A stretch of 64,000 nucleotides of DNA from Thermocoleostomius sinensis A174 (GTDB lineage: Bacteria; Cyanobacteriota; Cyanobacteriia; Elainellales; Elainellaceae): NCBI RefSeq assembly GCF_026802175.1, contig NZ_CP113797.1, forward strand, positions 310,001 to 374,000, given 5' to 3'. The first letter of the stretch is position 1; the number at the start of each line of letters is the position of its first letter. Under the pieces are notes generated by a model. It was not told the DNA's origin and did not search any database. It saw only the letters and a program-made list of their open reading frames with translations. Of this stretch, positions 18,213-27,534 are shown one piece after another. The position numbers were made by a program, and so were the translations under genes.

Positions 18213-18650
18213 ATGCCTTTATCGGTTGGTGATCCCGCTCCGAACTTTACCGTCAAGGATACCAATGGCAATACGGTGTCTTTGTCGGATTACGCTGGCA
18301 AAACCGTCGTGCTGTACTTTTATCCTAAAGACGACACGCCCGGCTGCACCAAAGAAGCCTGCGGCTTTCGCGATAACTATGCTCAATATCAGGGCAAAGA
18401 TGTTGTGCTGTTTGGCGTCAGCACCGATGACGAAGCTTCCCACAAAGCATTCACGGATAAATACAATCTGCCCTTCCCGCTGCTAGCCGACACCGATAAA
18501 ACGATCGTCCAAGCCTATGATGTAGATGGCGGTGGCTATGCCAAGCGCGTTACCTATGTCATTGGACCCGATGGCACGATTGCCAAAGTCTATACCACGG
18601 TCAACACCGAAACCCATGCCAATGATATCTTGGCGGAGATTGGACTCTAA
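18213..18650 (+). CDS. bcp: PrxQ/Bcp-type thioredoxin-dependent peroxiredoxin, 145 aa
   Basis: The protein reduces H2O2 and organic peroxides with thioredoxin as electron donor. Peroxidatic Cys45 lies in DDTPGCTKEAC and the resolving Cys50 five residues later, the 2-Cys atypical PrxQ layout. FYPKDDTPGCTKEACGFRD and the C-terminal ITYVI-like strand (VTYVIGPDGTI) are standard, as is the length of 145 aa. There is no signal peptide. The ATG at 18213 has CAAGGA upstream. It is a single gene, followed at once by the nested inverted-repeat element. Confidence 0.96.
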   Translation: MPLSVGDPAPNFTVKDTNGNTVSLSDYAGKTVVLYFYPKDDTPGCTKEACGFRDNYAQYQGKDVVLFGVSTDDEASHKAFTDKYNLPFPLLADTDKTIVQAYDVDGGGYAKRVTYVIGPDGTIAKVYTTVNTETHANDILAEIGL

Positions 18651-18661
18651 CCAAGAATGAA

Positions 18662-18831
18662 GGATAAAGACTAAACGAAGGATAAAGAGGAACTGAAGCC
18701 CTATTGGAAGCAAATGGTGTACTAGTCCTGCTTCCACATAGTTGTTGCAGAAAGGATTCAGGTTAGTTCCACGGCTTCAGATGGAGGGCAGGAATTTCTT
18801 GTTAGTCTCTATCCTTCTTCAGACTTTATCC
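18662..18831. repeat. Nested inverted-repeat element (MITE-like), about 170 bp
   Basis: The left end (18662-18687) and the reverse complement of the right end (18807-18831) agree at about 22 of 26 positions: GGATAAAG-A/T-CT-A/G-AA...GAAGGATA-A/G-AG. Inside are CTGAAGCC (18694-18701) with GGCTTCAG (18772-18779), and a perfect 8-bp hairpin TGGAAGCA (18705-18712) with TGCTTCCA (18729-18736). The whole sits between bcp and the 18988 gene. It contains no gene and could fold as a long RNA or DNA hairpin. Confidence 0.6.
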
Positions 18832-18987
18832 TTTCTAAACTTTTCCAAGGTGTCAGATGGTCAAGAGCGGGGCACATTATATTTGCTTTTTTGCTTTGAA
18901 TGTTGGATTTGGAAGCAAAATTCAACGTAGCTCAGATTCAGCATTTGCCTTAAAATTGAGGCGGATTTGCTTCATGGAGAGGAAATT

Positions 18988-19548
18988 ATGCCTCGAACCC
19001 CCGGATGGTTTAACCGCGCTATAGACTTTGAACTCACTCCCCGAACCCGAGAGCTTGAAATTCAACTAACTTGCAATCGACGACGAATTGCTGAGATTGA
19101 CCGCGAGTATCTTGCCATTGCGGCGGCCAAACCGCGCTTTCGTTTTGGCAAAAACACGATCGTTCCCTTCACGAATCCGCAAACTGGCGAGGAAGAGGTT
19201 CTGCTGCTGGAAGCTGAAAAAGCTGCCGAATTGATGCAGCTTCAAGAAGAAAGAGCGTGTCTTCAAAAACATGTTGACGCAATGGAACAGGAATTAGCCC
19301 GTCTCTCCTCGACTGTGTCGCCTCAAGATAGACCAGACCATCGTCCCCAATTACCGACTCATCACTCTGATAGCGCCAAACTTCCTTGGGATAGTTCCGA
19401 TGTACCCCTGCCCGCTCAGTCGCCCGATTCTGTGGCTCACAACACGGTCCCAAGTCAGACTGAGCTAACTAGCCCCATCGCTGGCTCTGGTTTCGGTACG
19501 TTCCTAGCGTTTCTGACGGCGATCGGGCTAACGCTACTGATCTTGTGA
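18988..19548 (+). CDS. Tail-anchored coiled-coil membrane protein, unknown, 186 aa
   Basis: The ATG at 18988 is preceded by GAGAGGA, so it is preferred to the upstream TTG. Residues 1-30 resemble MPRTPGWFNRAIDFELTPRT; about 35-105 form charged helices with coiled-coil character (LLEAEKAAELMQLQEERACL); about 105-160 are a proline/serine-rich linker; the last 20 residues (FGTFLAFLTAIGLTLLIL) are a membrane anchor at the extreme C-terminus. That topology leaves the bulk in the cytoplasm. The family is not recognised. It stands between the inverted-repeat element and a small minus-strand gene. Confidence 0.7.
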   Translation: MPRTPGWFNRAIDFELTPRTRELEIQLTCNRRRIAEIDREYLAIAAAKPRFRFGKNTIVPFTNPQTGEEEVLLLEAEKAAELMQLQEERACLQKHVDAMEQELARLSSTVSPQDRPDHRPQLPTHHSDSAKLPWDSSDVPLPAQSPDSVAHNTVPSQTELTSPIAGSGFGTFLAFLTAIGLTLLIL

Positions 19549-19602
19549 TGTTTCTCAAGACGCGGCATCTGGTTATGACGCTCCCATAGAGCCATTCTCA
19601 TC

Positions 19603-19839
19603 TTATAAATCCATAAGGTCAGTGCTTTTCAAATTGTGAGCAGACATGCCTTGATGGGTTTCCACAAATTCGCTAGCTGCGTGTAATCTGAGATAGTCGG
19701 TTAGAGATTCCAGATACTCGGCTGTGTCTTCATCCTCTGGGCGATCGTTGCGGAACTCTTGAATGGTAAACTCCAACCACTCGACCACGGCTAATGCATG
19801 TTCTTTACCGAGTTTGTCCACTAATTCTTGCGTATTCAT
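19603..19839 (-). CDS. Small conserved acidic protein, 78 aa
   Basis: I start at ATG 19839 (MNTQELVDKLGKEHALAVVE), because the 20 upstream residues are of poor quality. The protein is acidic and helical, with EWLEFTIQEFRNDRPEDEDT in the middle, no Cys and no membrane segment. Function unknown. It is divergent from cruP (150 bp apart) and convergent with the tail-anchored protein. Confidence 0.62.
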   Translation of the reverse strand: MNTQELVDKLGKEHALAVVEWLEFTIQEFRNDRPEDEDTAEYLESLTDYLRLHAASEFVETHQGMSAHNLKSTDLMDL

Positions 19840-19988
19840 GACCGTCTTCTGTGTAGAGCAATTGCTTTTACTTTGCGCGATCGAACTCGCTTTTCTCAAC
19901 TATCGATTGGAGGAAGTCGGGAGGAGGGAATAGGGAGTGGGGAATAGATTACGATCGAGAAAGATGAAACTATTGGTAGTTGGTTGAT

Positions 19989-21551
19989 ATGAGCTTAACC
20001 AAGCAGTTGCTTTCACAGATTCCTGGTAATCCTTGGATAGGCTTACAGCGAGCCGATGCTCTGTGGAAGCAATATCGTGAGGGCGAAATTCCTTGTTCAA
20101 GGGTGGTGCACGAGCACGCAGAGACACTAGAGGCGATCGATTGGGATGTGGTGATCTGTGGTGGCACGCTAGGAGTGTTGATGGGGGCAGCGTTAGCTCA
20201 AAAAGGCTGGCGGGTAGCTTTGCTTGAGCGGGGGAGGTTGCGCGGTCGCGATCAAGAATGGAATATTTCTCGTCGTGAGCTACAGAGCTTGGTTGAACTG
20301 GAATTGCTGACGCTGGCTGAGTTGGAGACCACGATCGCGACAGAATACAACCCCGGTCGCATTCGCTTTCACAAGGGCATAGAGGTTTGGGTAGAGGATG
20401 TGCTGAATGTGGGAGTCAATCCAGTATTTCTGCTCGATACCTTGAAAGCCAAGTTTCTGGCAGCCGGGGGGCAATTGTTTGAACAGACTGCTTTTAAGGC
20501 AGCGATGGTTCACCCCAATGGCATTCACATCACTGTCAACCGATCTCAAGAAACTCATCCCTCATCCTTTAAGTCCCGCCTGTTGCTCGACGCGATGGGG
20601 CATTTTTCCCCAATTGCCCAGCAAGCCCGACAAGGACAGCCCCCCGATGCCGTCTGTATGGTGGTGGGAACTTGTGCTCAAGGCTTTCCCAACAATGATA
20701 CTGGCGATCTGTTTGCCTCTATCACGCCTACCCGAAACCAGTGTCAGTACTTTTGGGAAGCTTTTCCTGCCCGCGATGGACGCACCACTTATCTTTTCAC
20801 CTATCTAGATGCCCATCCCGATCGTCCCAGTCTAGAAGCCCTGTTTGAAGACTATTGGCGACTGCTGCCAGACTACCAAGCGGTTGAGTTATCACAGTTA
20901 CAGATTCAACGTGCCCTATTTGGCTTTTTTCCGTGTTATCGTCAGAGTCCTCTTCAGCCGCAGTGGGATCGGTTGTTGCCGATCGGAGACAGCAGTGGCA
21001 GTCAATCGCCGCTAAGCTTTGGTGGATTTGGAGCCATGATTCGCCATCTCGATCGCCTTGTGACAGGAGTTGATGCCGCACTGGAAACCAACATCCTGCA
21101 TCGGCAGGGGTTGTCCTTACTGCAACCCTATCAGCCCAATCTTGCGGTTACGTGGCTGTTTCAGCAGGCAATGAGTGTGAAGGTCAATCAGTCGATCGAT
21201 CCCGATCGCATCAATCGGCTACTGTCGGGGGTGTTTCAAGCTATGGAACAATTAGGAGAACCGGTACTGAAGCCGTTTTTGCAAGATGTGGTGCAATTTC
21301 CTGCCTTGCTGAGAACGTTGCTGCAAGTCTCTGTCACTCAACCGTTGTTGGGTCTGAAGGTGATTCCTCAAGTCGGGGTGGGGGCGTTATCAATGTGGCT
21401 ATTACATTTTGCCATGCTGGGGCTTTATGCAGGGCTATATCCCCTGGCAAAATTGTTTCATCCGTGGTGGCAAGGCTTGCCACCAGTGCCTCGCTACTAC
21501 GCCGATCGCTGGCTTGATGCTTGGCAATATGGCAGTGGCAATGATTGGTAA
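19989..21551 (+). CDS. cruP: CruP-type lycopene-cyclase-family FAD protein, 520 aa
   Basis: Residues 53-82 form the FAD Rossmann motif (DVVICGGTLGVLMGAAL, then WRVALLERG). They are followed by the family signature LRGRDQEWNISRREL and later RLLLDAMGHFSPIAQQ and LLPIGDSSGSQSPLSFGGFG. This combination fits the CruA/CruP family, and the wording matches CruP as kept in cyanobacteria and plants. CruP has weak or no lycopene cyclase activity and has been linked to limiting carotenoid (epoxide) accumulation. The C-terminal hydrophobic stretch (LSMWLLHFAMLGLYAGLYPL) suggests membrane association. ATG 19989 is preferred to TTG 19980. It is 120 bp upstream of the sirB1-like gene. Confidence 0.87.
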   Translation: MSLTKQLLSQIPGNPWIGLQRADALWKQYREGEIPCSRVVHEHAETLEAIDWDVVICGGTLGVLMGAALAQKGWRVALLERGRLRGRDQEWNISRRELQSLVELELLTLAELETTIATEYNPGRIRFHKGIEVWVEDVLNVGVNPVFLLDTLKAKFLAAGGQLFEQTAFKAAMVHPNGIHITVNRSQETHPSSFKSRLLLDAMGHFSPIAQQARQGQPPDAVCMVVGTCAQGFPNNDTGDLFASITPTRNQCQYFWEAFPARDGRTTYLFTYLDAHPDRPSLEALFEDYWRLLPDYQAVELSQLQIQRALFGFFPCYRQSPLQPQWDRLLPIGDSSGSQSPLSFGGFGAMIRHLDRLVTGVDAALETNILHRQGLSLLQPYQPNLAVTWLFQQAMSVKVNQSIDPDRINRLLSGVFQAMEQLGEPVLKPFLQDVVQFPALLRTLLQVSVTQPLLGLKVIPQVGVGALSMWLLHFAMLGLYAGLYPLAKLFHPWWQGLPPVPRYYADRWLDAWQYGSGNDW

Positions 21552-21670
21552 GTCCTTGTGCCGTTACTCAAGTCTGGCACGTTGGGGAAGTACGTTAGCC
21601 CACACAAAAGTTAGACTAGATGGGTTGCTAATCCTTTCAAGGAAGACCCTTCGTCTTCCCGTTTTTGCTT

Positions 21671-22495
21671 ATGGATTTTCCCTTAGCACGGCAACGGTTT
21701 TATCAAGAAATCCGCCAACCTCAGGAGCAGATTGACTTGGCAAAAGCCGCCCTATTTTTGGCGCAAGAAGAGTATCCAACGCTGGAGCCAGAGGATTACC
21801 TTGCTTTGTTAGATCAAATGGCACTTGACATCAAAGAGCGACTGCCGTCGAACCACTATCCCTTGCGCATCATCCAGACCATCAATCATTACCTATTTGA
21901 AGAATTGCAGTTTTATGGCAATGCCGAGGACTATTATGACCCGCGCAACAGCTATTTGAACCAAGTGCTCGATCGGCATACAGGGATTCCAATCACACTG
22001 TCGTTGATCTACCTAGAGGTTGCCAAACGCATTGACTTCCCAATGGTTGGCATTGGCATGCCAGGACATTTTCTCATTCGTCCGGCAATTGGAGACATGC
22101 AAATTTTTGTTGATCCGTTTAACCGAGGCGAAGTGCTATTTGCAGAAGACTGCCAAGAACGACTGAAGCAACTATTTGGAGAACCGATCGCCCTACGTCC
22201 AGAATTTCTAGAAGCGGTCGATGCGCGGTACTTTTTACTACGCATGTTAACGAATTTGAAAGCGATTTATCTTCAGCAAAGGGATTTAACGCGCCTATTA
22301 GCGGTGATTGAGCGCATGTTGCTGATTCATCCCAATGCACCTTTGGCGCAACGCGAACGCGGGTTGCTCTACTATCAACTGGGGCGTTGGACAGAAGCGG
22401 CTCAAGATTTAGAGAGCTATTTGTCGCAAATTCCAATGGCTGAAGACGCCTCACTGATGCAGGAATTGCTAAGACGAATGGGGCGAACCAATTAG
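21671..22495 (+). CDS. SirB1-family transglutaminase-like/TPR protein, 274 aa
   Basis: Residues 60-170 match the SirB1/transglutaminase-like core: DYYDPRNSYLNQVLDRHTGI, PITLSLIYLEVAKRI, VGIGMPGHFLIR and IFVDPFNRGEVLF. The C-terminal part (about 185-265) is a TPR-like helical repeat (RLLAVIERMLLIHPNAPLA, RERGLLYYQLGRWTEAAQDL). No conserved Cys is seen at the transglutaminase nucleophile position, so enzymatic activity is doubtful. The function is unknown in the family. ATG 21671 is used rather than TTG 21665. It lies downstream of cruP and may share its transcript. Confidence 0.88.
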   Translation: MDFPLARQRFYQEIRQPQEQIDLAKAALFLAQEEYPTLEPEDYLALLDQMALDIKERLPSNHYPLRIIQTINHYLFEELQFYGNAEDYYDPRNSYLNQVLDRHTGIPITLSLIYLEVAKRIDFPMVGIGMPGHFLIRPAIGDMQIFVDPFNRGEVLFAEDCQERLKQLFGEPIALRPEFLEAVDARYFLLRMLTNLKAIYLQQRDLTRLLAVIERMLLIHPNAPLAQRERGLLYYQLGRWTEAAQDLESYLSQIPMAEDASLMQELLRRMGRTN

Positions 22496-22590
22496 CTTTT
22501 TCAATCGGTCGATCGAATCGCGCCTGTCACTATTTGAACGATCAACGATATAAATGGGAAGCCTCCCAGTAAGCGCTATCCCTAGAATCA

Positions 22591-24318
22591 ATGACGGCAA
22601 ATTTTCTTCAAAAACCGCTTGATGTAGCAGTTAAGCCGAGTGGTGCCACTCCCTACCCAATCGATGCGGCGATCGAGCTAACCAGTGCGGCAAATCGAGC
22701 GACTCAACCTACCATGCGCATGGTTCAGTTAGCTATGCAGCGGCTCGTTCAGCGAATTATGAACCTGCAACGGAGTGGGCGCATAGGAACTAGAATTCGA
22801 TCGGCTGTTCTGTTGCCCTATGTGCAAACGGAGACGCAGGAACTCATCAATGCTCTACATCGTAGCCTTGCAGCCCCCCCCTTTCCATCACGCTCAACTC
22901 CAAGCACGGCTGAACGATTCCCCAGTGCGGTCGAGTCTCCTCCGCTTGCTAAAAAAACAAATAGTACAGATAGTATCGGGTTAAAATCCTTGAGATCTTG
23001 GTTGCTTTGGAGCACAAGCCGCAGTAGTCCTGATGTGATGCGATTATTAAAGGGTCAGATAGCGCGGGTGTCCTCACCAGATCGACCTTGGCAACTGGGA
23101 ACCTTACGCTTGGTGCCGTTTTTGAGGGTATGCTGTCTCGATCGCACAGGTTCATGTACGGATGATGCATCAACGGCTGATCTAATCCTTGATCTGACGG
23201 CTGACAGAATGCCAATGCCTGTGCCACCATCGGTGCTTTCTCAGATGCTTTCTCAAGATACGCGCATCTACGTTGACTCTACCATTTGTCAGCAACCTGC
23301 CACTGTTTCGGTTTTACTGAAAAATCTGCACGCACAAATTCAACAAATTACCCCGGCAATTGCCCCCTATTTTGGGGGGATCACGGCGCAAGTACGACTT
23401 CCCCAGCGATCGTGGTGCTCTAGCACAGTTCAACTTCAGTATCGGCTGGAATTTGTTCCCCTACTGCCACCTCCCAAGCCCTTATCGCCCCTCGTTAAAT
23501 TTGCCGATGCTCGCTGGCTCCAGCAGTATGATGCGGTCATTCATCACCAACAAGTGTCTTGTACTACTGATCAAATCGCTCAACAATCCCTCACTCACAA
23601 GCGCTTACCCTCTGCAATGAGAGTGGTTGCCGCGGCCCATGCCCTGTCAGATCAATTGCAAAATAACCCAGCGATTGTCAGTCGCCTTTTCACCCTTCAA
23701 GAGGTTGAACTGGATGAACTGGTATGGCGGCTAGGCTGGGGATTTCTGCACAGTAGCTACGAAGGAATGCAGCTTTTAAGTGGCATTCCGGTTACATTGT
23801 TTTCTCCTGCATCGGCTCAACGGCGATCGATTGATGACCAATTGATTGACAAGCAGACAGTTGATAAGCAAACAACTGGACAACTGCGGTTTGTGATATC
23901 CCTACATGTGCAAACGGGCTGTCAAAGCTGGACGTTGGATTTGATATCGGGAGATTTGATATCGCAGCAACTACTATCTGGGCAATCAACTACATTGCAG
24001 CAGCGCCGTCAGTCTTCCTTGCACCCAGCAAATCACAGATCTAGCCATTTACTGCCTACGGCGATCGTCCAATCGCCTGCTTGTGCTTGGTGTCAATTAC
24101 CGCGATCGCTGCACCAACTACAAACCCGGCTGTGGCAACAGATTGATGTTCATACTCCAGAACTGAAACTCCTACTGCAACCAATCTTGATTGAGCTATA
24201 CCCACAACAGCCTGGCTCCAATTTTCTACCCAACAGGCGATCGGGCAGGATGCAGCTAACAGGGCAGTTTGAGTTGACCGCTATGCCTGTTTCATTAGCT
24301 ACCCAAACTGGGAATTGA
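22591..24318 (+). CDS. Unrecognised 575-aa protein
   Basis: No known domain is recognised. The N-terminal 90 residues are helical (RMVQLAMQRLVQRIMNLQRS); residues 100-130 are a Ser/Pro-rich spacer; residues 150-340 contain several beta-like stretches (TLRLVPFLRVCCLD, ISRTIYVDST-like); residues 350-400 are helical (AHALSDQLQNNPAIVSRLFT). Residue 415 onward has a short repeat built on DDQLIDKQTVDKQTTG. Its codon use, length and lack of membrane segments suggest a real soluble protein. It stands alone between the sirB1-like gene and the DUF3082-like gene, and may be lineage-specific. Confidence 0.65.
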   Translation: MTANFLQKPLDVAVKPSGATPYPIDAAIELTSAANRATQPTMRMVQLAMQRLVQRIMNLQRSGRIGTRIRSAVLLPYVQTETQELINALHRSLAAPPFPSRSTPSTAERFPSAVESPPLAKKTNSTDSIGLKSLRSWLLWSTSRSSPDVMRLLKGQIARVSSPDRPWQLGTLRLVPFLRVCCLDRTGSCTDDASTADLILDLTADRMPMPVPPSVLSQMLSQDTRIYVDSTICQQPATVSVLLKNLHAQIQQITPAIAPYFGGITAQVRLPQRSWCSSTVQLQYRLEFVPLLPPPKPLSPLVKFADARWLQQYDAVIHHQQVSCTTDQIAQQSLTHKRLPSAMRVVAAAHALSDQLQNNPAIVSRLFTLQEVELDELVWRLGWGFLHSSYEGMQLLSGIPVTLFSPASAQRRSIDDQLIDKQTVDKQTTGQLRFVISLHVQTGCQSWTLDLISGDLISQQLLSGQSTTLQQRRQSSLHPANHRSSHLLPTAIVQSPACAWCQLPRSLHQLQTRLWQQIDVHTPELKLLLQPILIELYPQQPGSNFLPNRRSGRMQLTGQFELTAMPVSLATQTGN

Positions 24319-24526
24319 TAAAGAAGGAAAGCTGTTCATTCTCTCGATCGAGAGATAGTTGCACACGATAGAGTGACAATAGAAATGGTGCAGATTGGTG
24401 AATTCTATTGCAACGTTGGCTAGGGTGAGTTAGGGCAAAACTGGTACAAGTTTGCAATTTGTAATTTCCTTTTCTGATTCACGCTCTGATTTCAGCGCTA
24501 TAACTACCGACAACAGGTGATGTGCT

Positions 24527-24952
24527 ATGTCAAACCCAACACCAACCCCAGATTCATCCACGCCATCTACCCCTTCTGGTGCGATCGATCCATCGGCACA
24601 ATCCGCAGATCAATCCCTATCAGAGCCAGCAAGTGCTACGGCCACTCGAGGAGCGGATAACCCGTCAACTAAACCGTCTGCTCCGACCCCGCTGCGGTGT
24701 TTCACAGGAGCCATGATTGCAGGCGGAATTGCAGCCGTGCTTTATCAGCTAACGTTGTCTATTATAGAAACGTTTGCCAACAAGCCGCTGCCCTCTGGAA
24801 ACTACATTGCGGTCAACATTGCAGTAGCCGTGCGCACCCTGGTTATGGGCATGAGTGCAATGGCAACGGGAATTTTTGCTATTGCGGCTTTAGGGTTATT
24901 GGCTTTGGGAGTTCAACTATTGGTGCAACAACTACGACAGCCTTCCACCTGA
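24527..24952 (+). CDS. DUF3082-like small membrane protein, 141 aa
   Basis: Residues 1-55 are a Ser/Thr/Pro/Ala-rich, disordered N-terminal extension. Residues 60-135 hold two membrane helices, one from CFTGAMIAGGIAAVLYQLTL and one from GMSAMATGIFAIAALGLLAL, separated by a loop (FANKPLPSGNYIAVNIAVAV). This matches the cyanobacterial DUF3082 pattern as I remember it; no function is known. ATG 24527. The secreted protein gene follows 22 bp downstream, so they are probably one transcript. Confidence 0.78.
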   Translation: MSNPTPTPDSSTPSTPSGAIDPSAQSADQSLSEPASATATRGADNPSTKPSAPTPLRCFTGAMIAGGIAAVLYQLTLSIIETFANKPLPSGNYIAVNIAVAVRTLVMGMSAMATGIFAIAALGLLALGVQLLVQQLRQPST

Positions 24953-24974
24953 ACCCTTCCTTGGTTTGGACTGT

Positions 24975-25466
24975 ATGTTTAAGGCTGTTTGTCTCCTCAC
25001 CGGCTTGTTACCTTTACTGACTCTTGTTCCCTATGCAGACGCTCAGACTCCAGAGGCGCAGATTGCCACAGGAATCTGCGGACTTTATAATCATTCGGGC
25101 TATTTAGTTGTCGATGAAGCAGGCAATTTGGTAGACATCGTAGAGTACTGCCAACGACAAGCCGATCGCCAACCGCACACCAATCCTCCAAACGACCCTC
25201 AACTAGCCGCTGTTGCCTCCGAATTTTGGCGCACCTTTGAAATGACAGCCAATGCTGAAGCCCAACAGATGGCGGCTGAATTGGGTCGGGATGAAGTCCT
25301 AGCCTACGGCGCAACAATCTGTCCATTTTTGCAACAGGGCGGAACCCTACGAGAATTGAGACAAATTCAGACCGATGGCAACTTGCCGTCTAGCTTTGAA
25401 ACGGCTGTAACCGTGGCGGCTATCTATAGCCAGTGCCCGGCTCATCGAGCGGAGTTAGGGCGGTAA
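24975..25466 (+). CDS. Exported Cys-containing protein, unknown, 163 aa
   Basis: From ATG 24975, residues 1-24 (MFKAVCLLTGLLPLLTLVPYADA) form a Sec signal peptide with cleavage after ADA. The mature part has Cys residues spaced as GICGLYN, VEYCQRQ, TICPFLQ and QCPA, enough for two disulfides, and a helical centre (VASEFWRTFEMTANAEAQQM). It should act in the periplasm or lumen. The family is not recognised. It follows the DUF3082-like gene by 22 bp and is convergent with the Crp-family regulator. Confidence 0.72.
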   Translation: MFKAVCLLTGLLPLLTLVPYADAQTPEAQIATGICGLYNHSGYLVVDEAGNLVDIVEYCQRQADRQPHTNPPNDPQLAAVASEFWRTFEMTANAEAQQMAAELGRDEVLAYGATICPFLQQGGTLRELRQIQTDGNLPSSFETAVTVAAIYSQCPAHRAELGR

Positions 25467-25484
25467 GGTCTTCTACGCCTGTTT

Positions 25485-26186
25485 TTAAACCAGCATTCGC
25501 TCTAGGGCATCTACATCGGGAATGCACAAACTGTCGCGATCGCGTTGAATCAAGCCTTTTTTCTCCAACTTGCTTAGCACCCGCGTCACCGTTTCACGGG
25601 CCAATCCGCTTAAGCTGCTGAGTTCACGATGAGGCAAATTGGGAATTTCGATGCCCTGATCGGCTTGTTTCCCTTGTCCATCAGCCAGAAATAGCAGAAT
25701 ATCTGCTACTCGAGAAACGCTGTCCGACTCCCGCAATCGCAACCGGCGATTCACTTGGCGCAACCGGCGGGCCATTAATTGAGCTAAGCGGATGCCTGCT
25801 TGCGGTTCTGTATTCAACAGTTGCACAAAATCTTGGGCTGGCATGTTGCCAATCACGGTGGGAACCAAGGTAATCACATCAGTCGATCGAGGAACTTCGT
25901 CTAACGGAGCCATTTCACCGAACAACTCCCCTTTGCCCAAAATGTTTAGGGTAACTTCCTTGCCATCAATGTTGTAAGTTCGAATTTTGACCCATCCTTC
26001 TAAAATAAAATACACCGAGGTGCCCCAGTCATTTTCCAGTAAAATCACCTGATTGGCCGGATGATTCCGAATCACGACATGGGCAGTGGCTTGTTCAATG
26101 ACGTCTTCAGTCAGCCCTTTGAAAAAAGGAGCAGATTGAATCAGAGAGGTTTCACGAGGGTCACGGGGTGTATAGCGATCGTGCAT
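25485..26186 (-). CDS. Crp/Fnr-family transcriptional regulator with cyclic-nucleotide-type pocket, 233 aa
   Basis: Residues 15-130 form the cNMP-binding beta barrel with GKGELFGEMAPLDEVPRSTD, which keeps the Glu and Arg-Ser contacts typical of cyclic-nucleotide binders. Residues 160-225 form the Crp-type helix-turn-helix (LSSLSGLARETVTRVLSKLE). This is closer to the SyCRP/cyanobacterial Crp group than to NtcA. It should bind palindromic DNA as a dimer. ATG 26184-26186 with a long 454-bp upstream gap suggests its own regulated promoter. Which ligand it binds is not decided by sequence. Confidence 0.92.
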   Translation of the reverse strand: MHDRYTPRDPRETSLIQSAPFFKGLTEDVIEQATAHVVIRNHPANQVILLENDWGTSVYFILEGWVKIRTYNIDGKEVTLNILGKGELFGEMAPLDEVPRSTDVITLVPTVIGNMPAQDFVQLLNTEPQAGIRLAQLMARRLRQVNRRLRLRESDSVSRVADILLFLADGQGKQADQGIEIPNLPHRELSSLSGLARETVTRVLSKLEKKGLIQRDRDSLCIPDVDALERMLV

Positions 26187-26640
26187 GGAGCAACGCCACT
26201 CCAGATATTAAGGTAAAAGAAGATCTAGAGGTCACAGGCTGACCAAAGCCACACCTAGACAGTTTACTTTGCTGTGCCAAACGGCGGTGGAGTAAGCTGC
26301 ATAATCGCTTGGAGCAGAGCTTAGAACGCATACCTTGTTTAGAGAACTAGGCTGCTCACTAGGCTCAACCTTACCACTAACTAGCAATTCTACTGTAGGT
26401 AGATGAATTTTCTTGCCTTCAAGAGCAAAATCCGGATTTAGTTTTCCTGTAGAAAATATTACCGGCTAAAATTGCTTTTTAAGCAGAATTTTTAGCAGAT
26501 GCCTGACGGTTAAACTCTGCGATCGATGATAAGAAACACACCCTGGCAAACACTGCTGCTTTACATTGGCAGCACCCATGCAAAAGCGCAGGATTCCATT
26601 GTTACTATCCTAACCACCCGTGATGTTATTTGCCACCGTT
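26187..26640. other. Intergenic region upstream of the Crp-family gene
   Basis: About 450 bp between two minus-strand genes. It holds no supported gene; the part near 26190-26215 should contain the Crp-family promoter. No clear Crp-type palindrome (TGTGA-N6-TCACA) was found by eye. Confidence 0.45.
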
Positions 26641-27081
26641 TTATTCTCCACCCACGCTAATACCTGTGCCGTATACCTCTGCATCGGTTAGCGTAATGTT
26701 GTTCATAGAAGCCCCTTGAACCTGTGCATGGTACATGCGAGCACGGGTCAGATCAATGCCATTTAGATTTGCCTCATTCAAAACGGCATTGGTCAGGAAA
26801 GCTTCTGTTAAATTGGCTCCTTGCAAATTTGCACCAGTCAAGTCGGCTCCTTCAAGATTAGTAGCTATTAAGTTAGCTCCACTCAAGTTGGCGCCCCTTA
26901 AGTCCACCCCAATCAAATGCTCGCCGCTTAAATCTGCACCCGCTAAATCGCAATTGACACAAACACGCGTTTCTAATAGTTGCTGCACATGGGCTGGATT
27001 TTCTGCTTGCACGGCATCACCAAGTACAGTCGGCAGCAAAGTTAGGGTTGCTGATAAAATCATTAATGCTTGAAATCTCAT
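26641..27081 (-). CDS. Exported pentapeptide-repeat protein, 146 aa
   Basis: Residues 1-26 are a Sec signal peptide ending VQA. After a short helical segment with CVNC, there are about 14 pentapeptide repeats of the A(D/N)LxX type (ADLSG, VDLRG, ANLSG, ANLIA, TNLEG, ADLTG and so on), giving a right-handed quadrilateral beta helix, with a capping end (TGISVGGE). Location is periplasm or thylakoid lumen; such lumenal proteins are common in cyanobacteria with unknown roles. A strong site, GGGAGGT on the minus strand, sits 7-8 bp before the ATG and fixes the start. Confidence 0.93.
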   Translation of the reverse strand: MRFQALMILSATLTLLPTVLGDAVQAENPAHVQQLLETRVCVNCDLAGADLSGEHLIGVDLRGANLSGANLIATNLEGADLTGANLQGANLTEAFLTNAVLNEANLNGIDLTRARMYHAQVQGASMNNITLTDAEVYGTGISVGGE

Positions 27082-27534
27082 ATACTAACCTCCCTTGAAC
27101 TTCTGCAATGCCGCTGTCATCAACCGTTACGGTGAACAAACACTGCTTTAGGGATACACTACGATCGCTACTATTTCCGCAACTTGCAGGGCAATTGCAT
27201 GGCTCGCTGCTTTCAATTCATTGGGTTTCTAAACCCCTACATTCGTTGAATCACTAACCAGTCAATCGGCTAACATTTTGTGCTCTATTGCGTTGAACTT
27301 GACTGGAATTTACTCGTTGCAACACAGTGTGGCGCGGTTAGAAAACCAGCTTGAACGGGAACCATACTTTTAATTTATGGTAGAAAACCGAATGACGCTT
27401 CACCTTTTAGGTTGATTTAAGCCCTGGAGAAAGCACCCCCTTGGGTTTGAGTATAAGCGGCTGGAATTTGACATTTGGATTGGTTGCAAATCTGGAAACA
27501 ATCGACGATCGGCACATCCGATCAGCCACACCAA
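27082..27534. other. Intergenic region between two minus-strand genes
   Basis: About 450 bp. The right end is the 3' flank of trhO and the left end holds the promoter of the pentapeptide protein. Nothing else is recognised. Confidence 0.45.

Noticed and set aside
18742-18930. 62-codon plus-strand frame after bcp
   Set aside because: It lies partly inside the nested inverted-repeat element and has no ribosome site.
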